Part shown: one piece after another, positions 44,589-51,444 of the stretch
How positions within the stretch are numbered: position 1 is the stretch's first letter
Layout of the letters: the number at the start of each line of letters is the position of its first letter
NCBI RefSeq assembly: GCF_040362765.1
Contig: NZ_BAABWK010000001.1
Span: 496,001-560,000, forward strand
Origin: Pyruvatibacter sp. HU-CL02332
GTDB taxonomy: Bacteria > Pseudomonadota > Alphaproteobacteria > CGMCC-115125
Length of the DNA stretch: 64,000 nucleotides
Reading direction: 5' to 3'
Position numbers and translations under genes: made by a program
Notes under the pieces: generated by a model
What the model was told of the DNA's origin: nothing
The model's database searches: none
The model's input: the letters and a program-made list of their open reading frames with translations, nothing else

Positions 44589-45053
44589 CTACGCCAGCCC
44601 CATCCGGCTTCGATAAGCCTCAATGATCGGCGTATAGTCCGCAGGCTGACCATCATAGGTGAGCGCATCTTTTGGTGGGGTGATCCAGTCTATCTTGCTG
44701 CTTTGCCAGATATGCGCCACCGGATACGCCCAGTCTTTGTCATCGAGTGTGCCGCCTCGCAGGGAGTAGATCCCCTGCTCGGGCACGCTGCCGTGGCGGA
44801 TGCGCGTACCGCAGGCCTTGCAAAACTCTCCATAGCGATGGGCTCCGCTTTCAACTGTCCAGTCGACACGCGCGAGGTCCCCCTGCGTGATCTCCATGCT
44901 GTCCTGCAGAATGGCGCAGGCAATGGCAAATGAACTGCCGGCAATCCGCTGACACTCAGTGCAATGGCAGGCATAGGCCATGATGGGAGGCGTGGTCAGC
45001 ACATAGCGCACCGCCCCGCACTGGCACCCACCTTCAAGTTTGATGTCGGACAT
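44589..45053 (-). CDS. GFA family zinc-binding protein
   Basis: A 154-residue protein of the glutathione-dependent formaldehyde-activating enzyme-like family. The zinc-binding cysteines are in GGCQCGAVRY (near 8-17), ACHCTECQ (near 36-43) and CKACGTR (near 91-97). Most members act on unknown small thiols or aldehydes; the name should not be taken as proof of formaldehyde activity. The start is ATG 45053 with GGAGAG upstream. Its 5' end faces the long noncoding region with the candidate RNA. Confidence 0.88.
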   Translation of the reverse strand: MSDIKLEGGCQCGAVRYVLTTPPIMAYACHCTECQRIAGSSFAIACAILQDSMEITQGDLARVDWTVESGAHRYGEFCKACGTRIRHGSVPEQGIYSLRGGTLDDKDWAYPVAHIWQSSKIDWITPPKDALTYDGQPADYTPIIEAYRSRMGLA

Positions 45054-45180
45054 GATGGTCTCTCCCTTTGGTGCAGCAAACATGGGAAGCATGAGCTAAA
45101 GCAACAACTACTTTGTGGGTAATGGACACGAGCACGCGCTCCGTCAGCACACAGGCTGCGGAGGGGGCGTGTCGTCACCT

Positions 45181-45690
45181 CTCCGACCAAGGGGAGTGGG
45201 AGCGCCTCAAGCCCGCCGGGCATGAAAGGCGTGATATCAGACATCTATCAAGTGGCAGCCTCAAAGGCGCTCCACACCGGATGGTCTTCGGCACCTGCCC
45301 ATCCCCATGCGCGCTTGCTATTACCCTGCAACGCATGGGGCACACCCGACGTCCGCGCGCCGCACTTTGGAACTGCGCGGAGGGCGCGGGGCCCGCGTTT
45401 TTACGGCGTGACCAGGCGCGTGACATGTGCCGCCCTTGTGGTATGCGCCCGTTACTCGCGCACCGCACCGGCAGGGTCATCCTCCACGTTCCCAAGGAGG
45501 CTTCGTCTGCCGACTTCCAGGCATCCGCCTTCCCGCACAAGACCGGACGGCCCGGTTTGCCCTTGCAGCGCGAAGGTGACGCCAATTATGCGGGCGCTCA
45601 AAGCACCGGGGATAAGTTTTTGAAAAAAGTCGAAAACGAGTATGTGCAGCGCATCTACACGCACACTCTCCTAATGCGTGTTTTTGGTTG
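45181..45690 (+). ncRNA. Candidate large structured RNA, unidentified
   Basis: The 690 bp between the GFA gene and the DUF2799 gene hold no convincing protein, although frames are open on both strands. Instead there are nested, mostly perfect stems: 45196-45207 with 45265-45275, enclosing two hairpins (45211-45221 and 45232-45250); 45303-45311 with 45332-45340, extended inside by 45315-45318 with 45328-45331; 45352-45358 with 45375-45381; 45415-45419 with 45445-45449, enclosing 45430-45433 with 45438-45441; 45469-45474 with 45507-45512, enclosing 45481-45485 with 45496-45500; 45528-45532 with 45572-45576, enclosing 45538-45546 with 45552-45559. A terminator-like hairpin ends it. One pair needs a G-U wobble on the plus strand (A-C on the minus), favouring the plus strand. 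No RNase P, tmRNA, 6S or SRP signature is visible. Confidence 0.5.
45657..45685 (+). terminator. Terminator-like hairpin at the end of the candidate RNA
   Basis: ACACGCA (45657-45663) pairs with TGCGTGT (45675-45681), followed by TTTT. It has an 11-nt loop. Confidence 0.6.
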
Positions 45691-45745
45691 CAATGACTTT
45701 TGAACCTCGCAGACTGGGTCCATTGCCCCTGTCAGGAGACCGTTC

Positions 45746-46393
45746 ATGCGCCTGCTTTTCCTTGCTCCCGTCACAGCCGTCACCGCCGTCCTTGTGTCAC
45801 TGACAGCCTGCACCACCATGACCGCCGAACAATGTGTTGCAGCCGACTGGCAGGCGATCGGCTTCGAAGACGCGATGAAAGGCCGCGCCGCAGGCAACGT
45901 CACCCAACATGCCTCAGCCTGTGCGGACCACAGCGTGGCACCCGACATGACAGCCTACGCAACAGGTCACGCAAACGGCGCGCGCGCGTTCTGCACCCCG
46001 GACAACGGGTTCAAGCACGGCCTCTCCGGCGGCACCAACCACAACATCTGCCCGGATGATCTCAGCAACGCCTTCAGCGTGACTTATGAAGCCGGCCGCG
46101 GCCTGCGCACCCGCAAACAGGCAGTGGCCACCGCCAAAAACGACCTCACCACCATCGAGCGCCGCATGCAAAGACTGGAAAATGACTTCACCCACAATGA
46201 GAATGTCCTGGCGACGCTGAACCTCAAGCCCGCCGACCGCGCCAAGGTCCAGGCCGACGTCAACACCGCCCGCAACGAGCACCAGCGCCTGAGCAAACAA
46301 CGCAAACGCGCCCAGGAAAAACTCGTCCGCACCCAGCGCGACCACGACACATACCGCAGTGAAATAGAAGCCCGCTTCTTCACCGGCTCATGA
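45746..46393 (+). CDS. DUF2799 family lipoprotein
   Basis: A 215-residue lipoprotein. The signal peptide ends in a lipobox LTAC with C22 as the lipidated residue. The mature N-terminal half (ADWQAIGFEDAMKGR, CPDDLSNAF, FSVTYEAGRGLR) is characteristic of DUF2799; the C-terminal half (about 128-210) is a charged coiled coil (ERRMQRLENDF, NEHQRLSKQRKRAQEKLVRTQRDHD). It is likely anchored in the outer membrane with the coil in the periplasm. Start ATG 45746 with AGGAG. Just downstream of the candidate RNA terminator. Confidence 0.85.
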   Translation: MRLLFLAPVTAVTAVLVSLTACTTMTAEQCVAADWQAIGFEDAMKGRAAGNVTQHASACADHSVAPDMTAYATGHANGARAFCTPDNGFKHGLSGGTNHNICPDDLSNAFSVTYEAGRGLRTRKQAVATAKNDLTTIERRMQRLENDFTHNENVLATLNLKPADRAKVQADVNTARNEHQRLSKQRKRAQEKLVRTQRDHDTYRSEIEARFFTGS

Positions 46394-46401
46394 CAACACC
46401 C

Positions 46402-46436
46402 ACCGTGTCCCCGGGCTTGACCCGGGGCCCACTCGC
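46402..46436 (+). repeat. Palindromic repeat, ACTCGC subclass, left of the GIY-YIG gene
   Basis: CACCGTGT, the 19-bp core (46409-46427) and then CCCACTCGC. The ACTCGC end points to the GIY-YIG gene, which starts 22 bases after the core. Confidence 0.85.
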
Positions 46437-46448
46437 GGACCCACCGCC

Positions 46449-46733
46449 ATGGCGTTCTTTGTCTACATCATGACCAACCGCAAACACGGCACACTCTACA
46501 TCGGCCACACCGACGACATCCGCCGTCGCGCACACCAGCACCGCACCGGCGAAATTCCCGGCTTCACCAAAACAAACGATCTGAAACAACTGGTCCACCT
46601 GGAACCTTGCGAAAGCCGCGAAGCCGCAAGACACCGCGAACAGCAGCTCAAATACTGGCAACGGTCCTGGAAAATTCAATTGATCGAAAAGAACAACCCG
46701 GACTGGCAGGACCTCTTCGACACCTTGCTCTAA
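46449..46733 (+). CDS. GIY-YIG nuclease family protein, repeat-flanked
   Basis: A 94-residue single-domain GIY-YIG protein of the UPF0213/YhbQ-like kind. FVYIMTN (4-10) and GTLYIGHTDDIRRRAHQH (about 14-31) supply the GIY and YIG strands and catalytic arginine; a glutamate near REAARHREQQLK and the C-terminal KIQLIEKNNPDWQDLFD complete the fold. GIY-YIG nucleases cut DNA with a metal ion. The gene is bracketed by inward-facing copies of the palindromic repeat family, with its own repeat-derived start region, so it may be the mobilising or processing enzyme of these repeats. That link is inference; the domain assignment is firm. Confidence 0.88.
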   Translation: MAFFVYIMTNRKHGTLYIGHTDDIRRRAHQHRTGEIPGFTKTNDLKQLVHLEPCESREAARHREQQLKYWQRSWKIQLIEKNNPDWQDLFDTLL

Positions 46734-46754
46734 CGCCGTGCCATTCCGAGCCAA

Positions 46755-46787
46755 GAGTAGACCCCGGATCAAGTCCGGGGACGCGGG
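46755..46787 (-). repeat. Palindromic repeat, right of the GIY-YIG gene
   Basis: Core 46762-46780 is inverted relative to the left copy; the inner extension reads GAGTAGA, close to the GCGAGT form. It forms an inverted terminal pair with the copy at 46402-46436. Confidence 0.85.
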
Positions 46788-46819
46788 ATTGAGGTGTTCA
46801 ATAACAAAACCCACCAACA

Positions 46820-46855
46820 CCGTAGCCCCGGACTTGATCCGGGGCCCACTCGCAG
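46820..46855 (+). repeat. Palindromic repeat, ACTCGC subclass
   Basis: CACCGTAG, core 46826-46844, then CCCACTCGC. It lies about 45 bases beyond the previous copy, in the opposite orientation. Confidence 0.85.
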
Positions 46856-46935
46856 GTCAGCACGTAAAAGCATCAGCCATTGAGAATCGAACCGATCCAG
46901 ACGCTCAGACACAAAACCAACACAGCTTGGAGCTG

Positions 46936-48462
46936 CTACTCCGCAGCCGCCTGCACCTGCCCGGCCCCGCGCGCGACCACGGCATAGTCGTCCCAGTTCA
47001 CACGCTTGGTCATGCGCTTGTAGGTCAGCGTTGAGTTCGGCCAGTTGTTGGTGATGCGGCCATCAGCCGTTTTGTACCAACTGGTGCAGCCGGACGCGAA
47101 AACGCTTTTGGCGTTGTCTGCCTGCACGCCCCTGTCCCATTCAGCCTGGGCCGTCGCCCGCACATCTGCATAGGCCAGATTGCCATCACGCAGCTTGCGC
47201 GCGATCTGCGTCACATAAGCCGCCTGGCACTCAATCATGTAGATGATCGAGTTGTGCCCAAGGTTCGTGTTGGGCCCATACAACAGATAGAAATTCGGAT
47301 AGCCGGATACGCCAATGCCCAGATGCGCATCGGCCCCGTCTTTCCATTCCGTCCGCAGGTCACGCCCGCCAAGGCCCTTCACGTCCACCGGCCCCAGGAA
47401 GTGATTGGTGTCAAACCCCGTGCCATAGACGATGACGTCAAATGCGTGGTCGGTGCCGTCTACCGTCCGGATGCCTGTCTCGGTAATGCGCTCAATGCCC
47501 GTGGTTTCAATGTCCACATTTGAGCGCCCCATAGCGGGCCACCAGTCGTTGGAAAACAGGACCCGCTTGCAGCCCGGGTCATAGTCCGGCAGCAGCTTGG
47601 CGCGCTTTTCAGGGTCCGACACATATTCTTCGGATTCCTTCACGTGCCCCTTCTTCAGCGCCCAGCCCAGATGGCGGAAGCTCAGCAGCAGCTGCTCGCC
47701 ATTCAGCCACATGCGTGTGCGCTGGATCCACATCAGCCAGGGGAAGCGGCGATAGAGGTTCTTTTCCCACTCCTTGAAAATCCGCTCCGGGCGCGGCAGC
47801 ACCCAGCTCGCCGACCGCTGGAAAATGGTGACATTGCCCGCTTGCTTGGCAATCTCCGGCACAAACTGAATGGCGCTGGCGCCATTGCCGATCACCGCAA
47901 TGCGCTTGCCGCTGAGATCAACATCATGGTTCCACCGCGCTGAATGCCACGCGTCCCCCTTGAAGTCCTCCGTCCCCGAAATATTGGGCAACTGCGGACG
48001 GTTGAGCTGACCCGTGCCCGCGACAAGCACATTGGCGTCCACCTGCTCGCCATGTTCCGTCGTCAATTGCCAGGTGCCCGTGGCTTCATCAAAGACCGCG
48101 CTGTCCACAGCACAGTTGAGCTTGATGAACGGGCGCAGGCCGTATTTCTCAACCACACGATCAAGATAGGCCTTGATCTGCGCATGATCGGCAAACTTGT
48201 TGCGCCATTCCGGGCTCATCTCGAAAGAGTACTGATACAGATGCAGCGGCACATCACACGAGCAGCCGGGATAGGTATTGTCCCGCCACGTGCCGCCGAT
48301 GTCGTTGGCCTTCTCATAGATCGTGAACTCGATGCCCGCTTCCTGCAGCTTGATCGCCTGGCAGATGCCCGCCACCCCGGCACCGATAATGGCAACCCGC
48401 ATGGGTCCTGCATTGGCGCCTGCTGTGTCGCGATAGGTCGCAAGATCATGAACTGCCGCCAT
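46936..48462 (-). CDS. Flavin-binding Baeyer-Villiger-type monooxygenase
   Basis: NADPH/FAD-dependent monooxygenase of 508 residues. The first Rossmann motif GAGVAG (27-32) binds FAD; the second is VIGNGASA. Between them FKGDAWHSARWNHD fits the Baeyer-Villiger fingerprint F-x-G-x-x-x-H-x-x-x-W. Such enzymes oxidise ketones to esters or lactones. No esterase or alcohol dehydrogenase is directly adjacent, though a serine hydrolase is 3 kb away. Start ATG 48462 has GGGAGA upstream; an upstream ATG at 48489 is less likely. The substrate is unknown. Confidence 0.9.
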   Translation of the reverse strand: MAAVHDLATYRDTAGANAGPMRVAIIGAGVAGICQAIKLQEAGIEFTIYEKANDIGGTWRDNTYPGCSCDVPLHLYQYSFEMSPEWRNKFADHAQIKAYLDRVVEKYGLRPFIKLNCAVDSAVFDEATGTWQLTTEHGEQVDANVLVAGTGQLNRPQLPNISGTEDFKGDAWHSARWNHDVDLSGKRIAVIGNGASAIQFVPEIAKQAGNVTIFQRSASWVLPRPERIFKEWEKNLYRRFPWLMWIQRTRMWLNGEQLLLSFRHLGWALKKGHVKESEEYVSDPEKRAKLLPDYDPGCKRVLFSNDWWPAMGRSNVDIETTGIERITETGIRTVDGTDHAFDVIVYGTGFDTNHFLGPVDVKGLGGRDLRTEWKDGADAHLGIGVSGYPNFYLLYGPNTNLGHNSIIYMIECQAAYVTQIARKLRDGNLAYADVRATAQAEWDRGVQADNAKSVFASGCTSWYKTADGRITNNWPNSTLTYKRMTKRVNWDDYAVVARGAGQVQAAAE

Positions 48463-48674
48463 GAGTGTCTCCCGTTGTTTCCTCATCACAATGCAGCCGC
48501 CTCATTTGGCGGGCCGTCCGGCATCGTGAAAATCCCATATATTTTCAGGAGTTAGAATAACGCGGATTTCCTGTCCGCATAGACTCTTGTCACATGCCGA
48601 CCTATCCGGGTCTTCTGCGCCCCCCGGTGGCCGTGCTACCAAGGGCGAAACCAACCTTTCACGGGAGCAGTTCC

Positions 48675-49157
48675 ATGGCCAAGAGCCCCGCCACCACAGA
48701 CCTGTCCGACGACCACGGCGATGCCGTCCGCGTGCTGGATTCCATCTTTGCTGATTTCGGCAGCCGCGAGGCCTTCCACGGCCCCGTCAAAACCCTCAAA
48801 TGCTTCGAGGACAATGCCAAGGTGCGCGAAGCGGTGGAAAGCCCCGGCAATGGACAGGTGCTGGTTGTGGATGGCGGCGGATCGGAACGCTGCGCATTGT
48901 TCGGCGGCAATCTCGCAGAGCTTGCCGAGAAGAACGGCTGGTCCGGCGTCGTCGTCTATGGCTGCATCCGCGACATCGGCGAAATCGAAACATTTGACAT
49001 CGGTGTGAAGGCGCTCGCCCTGCACCCCAAAAAATCCGTCAAGGCCGACGGCGGCAAATACGACGTCCCCGTCACCTTCGCCGGCCACACCATCAGCCCC
49101 GGCGACTGGCTCTACGCTGATCGCGACGGCATCGTGGTGTCAGACAAGGAGCTTTAG
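48675..49157 (+). CDS. RraA family protein (RNase E inhibitor / aldolase-like)
   Basis: A 160-residue protein of the RraA fold. Blocks GNGQVLVVDGGGSERCALFGGNLAELA and GVVVYGCIRDIGEIETFDIGVKAL are typical, including the R-D pair that in related aldolases binds divalent metal. Members either inhibit RNase E or act as 4-hydroxy-4-methyl-2-oxoglutarate/oxaloacetate aldolases; sequence alone does not decide, though the short length fits the RraA form. ATG 48675 has GGGAG upstream; the longer frame upstream is rejected. Confidence 0.88.
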   Translation: MAKSPATTDLSDDHGDAVRVLDSIFADFGSREAFHGPVKTLKCFEDNAKVREAVESPGNGQVLVVDGGGSERCALFGGNLAELAEKNGWSGVVVYGCIRDIGEIETFDIGVKALALHPKKSVKADGGKYDVPVTFAGHTISPGDWLYADRDGIVVSDKEL

Positions 49158-49168
49158 GCACTGCTTCA

Positions 49169-49198
49169 CCGTATCTCCGGACTTGATCCGGGGATATG
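49169..49198 (+). repeat. Palindromic repeat copy between rraA-like and MFS genes
   Basis: CACCGTAT, core 49175-49193, then ATATGG. It lies in the gap between the two convergent genes and may serve as their shared terminator-like hairpin. Confidence 0.8.
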
Positions 49199-49209
49199 GC
49201 AGGACTGAA

Positions 49210-50592
49210 TCACACATCCAGTCGCGCTGCTCTTTGTTCCGCCAGTGCCGTCGACACTTCGCTGAATTTTTCATCCGTAAGCGAATAAAACAGCATCGCG
49301 ACCGCACCCAGCACGAACAGGACCACCGGCCCAAGCGCCACCATGAAGAGAATGCCGCCCAGGGCCTCCGGCGCCTGCGCAACATTGGGCACATAGCCCG
49401 TAAACGACAGAATGAGCGCCGCGCCCGCCCCGCCCACGGCCATCGCCATCTTCTGGAAGAAACTGGTGGCAGCATAGATTGCGCCATCTGCCCGCACGCC
49501 TGACCGCAGCTCCGCATAGTCAACCGCATCCGGCAGCATCGACCAGGCCATCACCGTCGGCCCGGCAAACATGATCGCGCCGATGCACGACACCAGGAAA
49601 ATCAACACGACCTGATCCGTCGGTGTGAAGTACAGCGCAACGCCAGACAGGCAGCCACCAAACGCCCCCAGCAGATAGGTCGCCCGCTTGCCCAGCCGCT
49701 TGCCAAACGCAGGCACAATTATGATCCCAATGAAGTTGAATACCGCGACGCTGACCATGAAGACCGGCACCAGGTCTTCTTGACCCACATTGTAGACAAA
49801 GTAGTAGATGATCGCCGCCGAGCGGACGGTGAATGCCATCATCCCCATCCAGAATGCGAAGATGAGCAATGCAAGCGGCCAGCCGCCAGCCTTCAGGGCA
49901 CGGACGATCTGCGCGACGCCGGGCACATCCTCATGGGCAAACTTGCGCTCGCGGGTGGTGAAAAACGTAACCGCCAGCAAGGCGCAGGCAATCAGACCAT
50001 AGACCACCATCGTCATCTGGAAGCCATCGGCCCCACCGCCGAACGCTGCCACAAGCGGCGTCGTCATGGCCGCAACCAGCAGCCCGCCAAGCATGGCGAA
50101 GGCCATGCGATAGGTCGAAAGCACCGTGCGCTCATGAGAGTTCTCGGTCAGGGCCGACGTAAGCGATGAATAGGGAATGCTCACCACCGTGTAGGCGATA
50201 CCGAACAGAATGTAGGTCACATAGGCATAGAGCACCTTGCCTTCAGGGCTCAGATCGGGAGCCGTGAATGTCGCCACCCCCATGACCGCCAGCAACGGGC
50301 CGCCCGCCAGAACGTAGGGACGAAACCGACCCCACCGGGTGCGGGTTCTGTCGGCAATCACGCCCATCACCGGGTCCGTCACCGCATCCACAACGCGAGC
50401 GACCAGAAAAATGGACGCCGCCGTGGCCGCCGCAATGCCCGCAACGTCCGTATAGAAAAACAGCAAAAACAGGAGCGCCGACTGAAAGAACAAGTTCACG
50501 GCAAAATCGCCGACGCCATATCCCGCCCGTGTCGAAACGGGCAAGGCCCCGGCCGCAATCCCTGTACGAGATTGAGTTGCTTCAGCTGTCAT
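49210..50592 (-). CDS. MFS transporter, glycoside-pentoside-hexuronide:cation symporter (GPH) type
   Basis: A 460-residue inner-membrane carrier with twelve predicted helices. The start region YGVGDFAVNLFFQSALLFLLFFYTD and the segment DAVTDPVMGVIADRTRTRWGRFRPY (about 70-95) are the GPH-family signatures (sugar:Na+/H+ symporters of the MelB/LacS type). Substrate specificity is unknown. Start ATG 50592 with GGGGAAC upstream; a TTG one codon earlier is weaker. It converges on the RraA-like gene over a palindromic repeat. Confidence 0.88.
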   Translation of the reverse strand: MTAEATQSRTGIAAGALPVSTRAGYGVGDFAVNLFFQSALLFLLFFYTDVAGIAAATAASIFLVARVVDAVTDPVMGVIADRTRTRWGRFRPYVLAGGPLLAVMGVATFTAPDLSPEGKVLYAYVTYILFGIAYTVVSIPYSSLTSALTENSHERTVLSTYRMAFAMLGGLLVAAMTTPLVAAFGGGADGFQMTMVVYGLIACALLAVTFFTTRERKFAHEDVPGVAQIVRALKAGGWPLALLIFAFWMGMMAFTVRSAAIIYYFVYNVGQEDLVPVFMVSVAVFNFIGIIIVPAFGKRLGKRATYLLGAFGGCLSGVALYFTPTDQVVLIFLVSCIGAIMFAGPTVMAWSMLPDAVDYAELRSGVRADGAIYAATSFFQKMAMAVGGAGAALILSFTGYVPNVAQAPEALGGILFMVALGPVVLFVLGAVAMLFYSLTDEKFSEVSTALAEQRAARLDV

Positions 50593-50776
50593 CAAGTTCC
50601 CCTAGCAATCTGCCGCATCTGCAAGACCCGTAAATGCGAAGCAGGCCGGGACCTTAGCAGCCCCACAGCCCCCCCGCAGCCTCAAGAAACGCCATAAACC
50701 GCAATTCTTACTTGAGAATGCCTCGCAATAACTATTAAGTGAGCGTCCTTTCAACCCACTTTATTCGCGAGTCGTC

Positions 50777-51259
50777 ATGCGCCAGTTTCCGTCCCCGCCC
50801 GCCTCCAGCACATCCGCCACCTGCCCAACGGCTGTGGACCTTGAACCGGCCTGCATGGACACCCTGTCCTTTGCGCCCCGGCTCATTATCTGGGCCGCAC
50901 GCCAGTGGTGGGAGGATCGCGGCGCTGTCACCGGCAGCCGCGCGATGATTGCCCAGGCCTTTACCCTGGCCCGGTGCGGCGGCAGCGATGAGGCGTTTGA
51001 CGAGCTGATGTTGATGGCCCTGCACGGCGCCTGCCGCCACCTCAATTTCGGCAGCCATCACCGCCATCTGGGCACCGATGAACTGGCCCTGCTGCGGGTG
51101 ATCTCAGCTTTTCAGGATGACGCCGTGATCGGCGGTGAAACCGCGCTGGAAAGCTGGCTACCCCCGGCAACCGCCCGCCTCGCCTGCGATTCCGCCCTCA
51201 CCCTCGCCCGCCGGCTTGGCCGGGCAGGCCTCTATATGCACCCGCGCCTTCGGAACTAG
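50777..51259 (+). CDS. Hypothetical protein, soluble
   Basis: A 160-residue protein rich in Ala, Leu and His, predominantly helical. Conserved-looking stretches are SFAPRLIIWAARQWWEDRG near 31-49 and MLMALHGACRHLNFGSHHRHLGTDELALLRVI near 77-108, with a cluster of four histidines that could bind metal. No signal peptide, no membrane helix and no family I can name. The ATG at 50777 lacks a strong ribosome site. It sits upstream of metE but is separated by the AT-rich operator region. Confidence 0.55.
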   Translation: MRQFPSPPASSTSATCPTAVDLEPACMDTLSFAPRLIIWAARQWWEDRGAVTGSRAMIAQAFTLARCGGSDEAFDELMLMALHGACRHLNFGSHHRHLGTDELALLRVISAFQDDAVIGGETALESWLPPATARLACDSALTLARRLGRAGLYMHPRLRN

Positions 51260-51319
51260 GACACCGGCTACATGAAAAATCCCGGAAAACTGCCCCAAAG
51301 ACATACTTGAAGATTCGTT

Positions 51320-51339
51320 ATATAAAGATATCTTGATAT
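51320..51339. promoter_or_regulatory. Near-perfect 20-bp palindrome, likely SahR-type operator of metE
   Basis: ATATAAAGATATCTTGATAT differs from its reverse complement at a single pair. It lies in an AT-rich stretch 106 bases before metE. ArsR-family SahR regulators of methionine genes are known to bind ATATC-type palindromes of this kind; the assignment rests on recall of the motif. Confidence 0.55.
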
Positions 51340-51386
51340 TGTTATTCGACTCACTTTAGGCTGCGCGGCGTCACCAACCGCCCCGC

Positions 51387-51409
51387 CTGATGTCCGTGTG
51401 CACGGTCAG
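51387..51409 (+). promoter_or_regulatory. Leader hairpin of metE
   Basis: CTGA pairs with TCAG and CCGTG with CACGG around TG, with a 3-nt bulge (TGT). It lies between the operator and the metE ribosome site and may affect translation or mRNA stability. A second weak stem (GGCG with CGCC) precedes it. I do not recognise a SAM or cobalamin riboswitch. Confidence 0.4.
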
Positions 51410-51444
51410 CCAAGGCGTCAGGGCTTTTCAGGGAGCCGCCTGCC

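Noticed and set aside
45113-45703. Overlapping frames of 130-200 codons on both strands in the candidate RNA region
   Set aside because: At least three frames are open over the same bases, none has a good ribosome site, translations are rich in Arg, Pro, Ser and Cys, and the DNA is better explained by paired stems. I keep a small chance that one is real.
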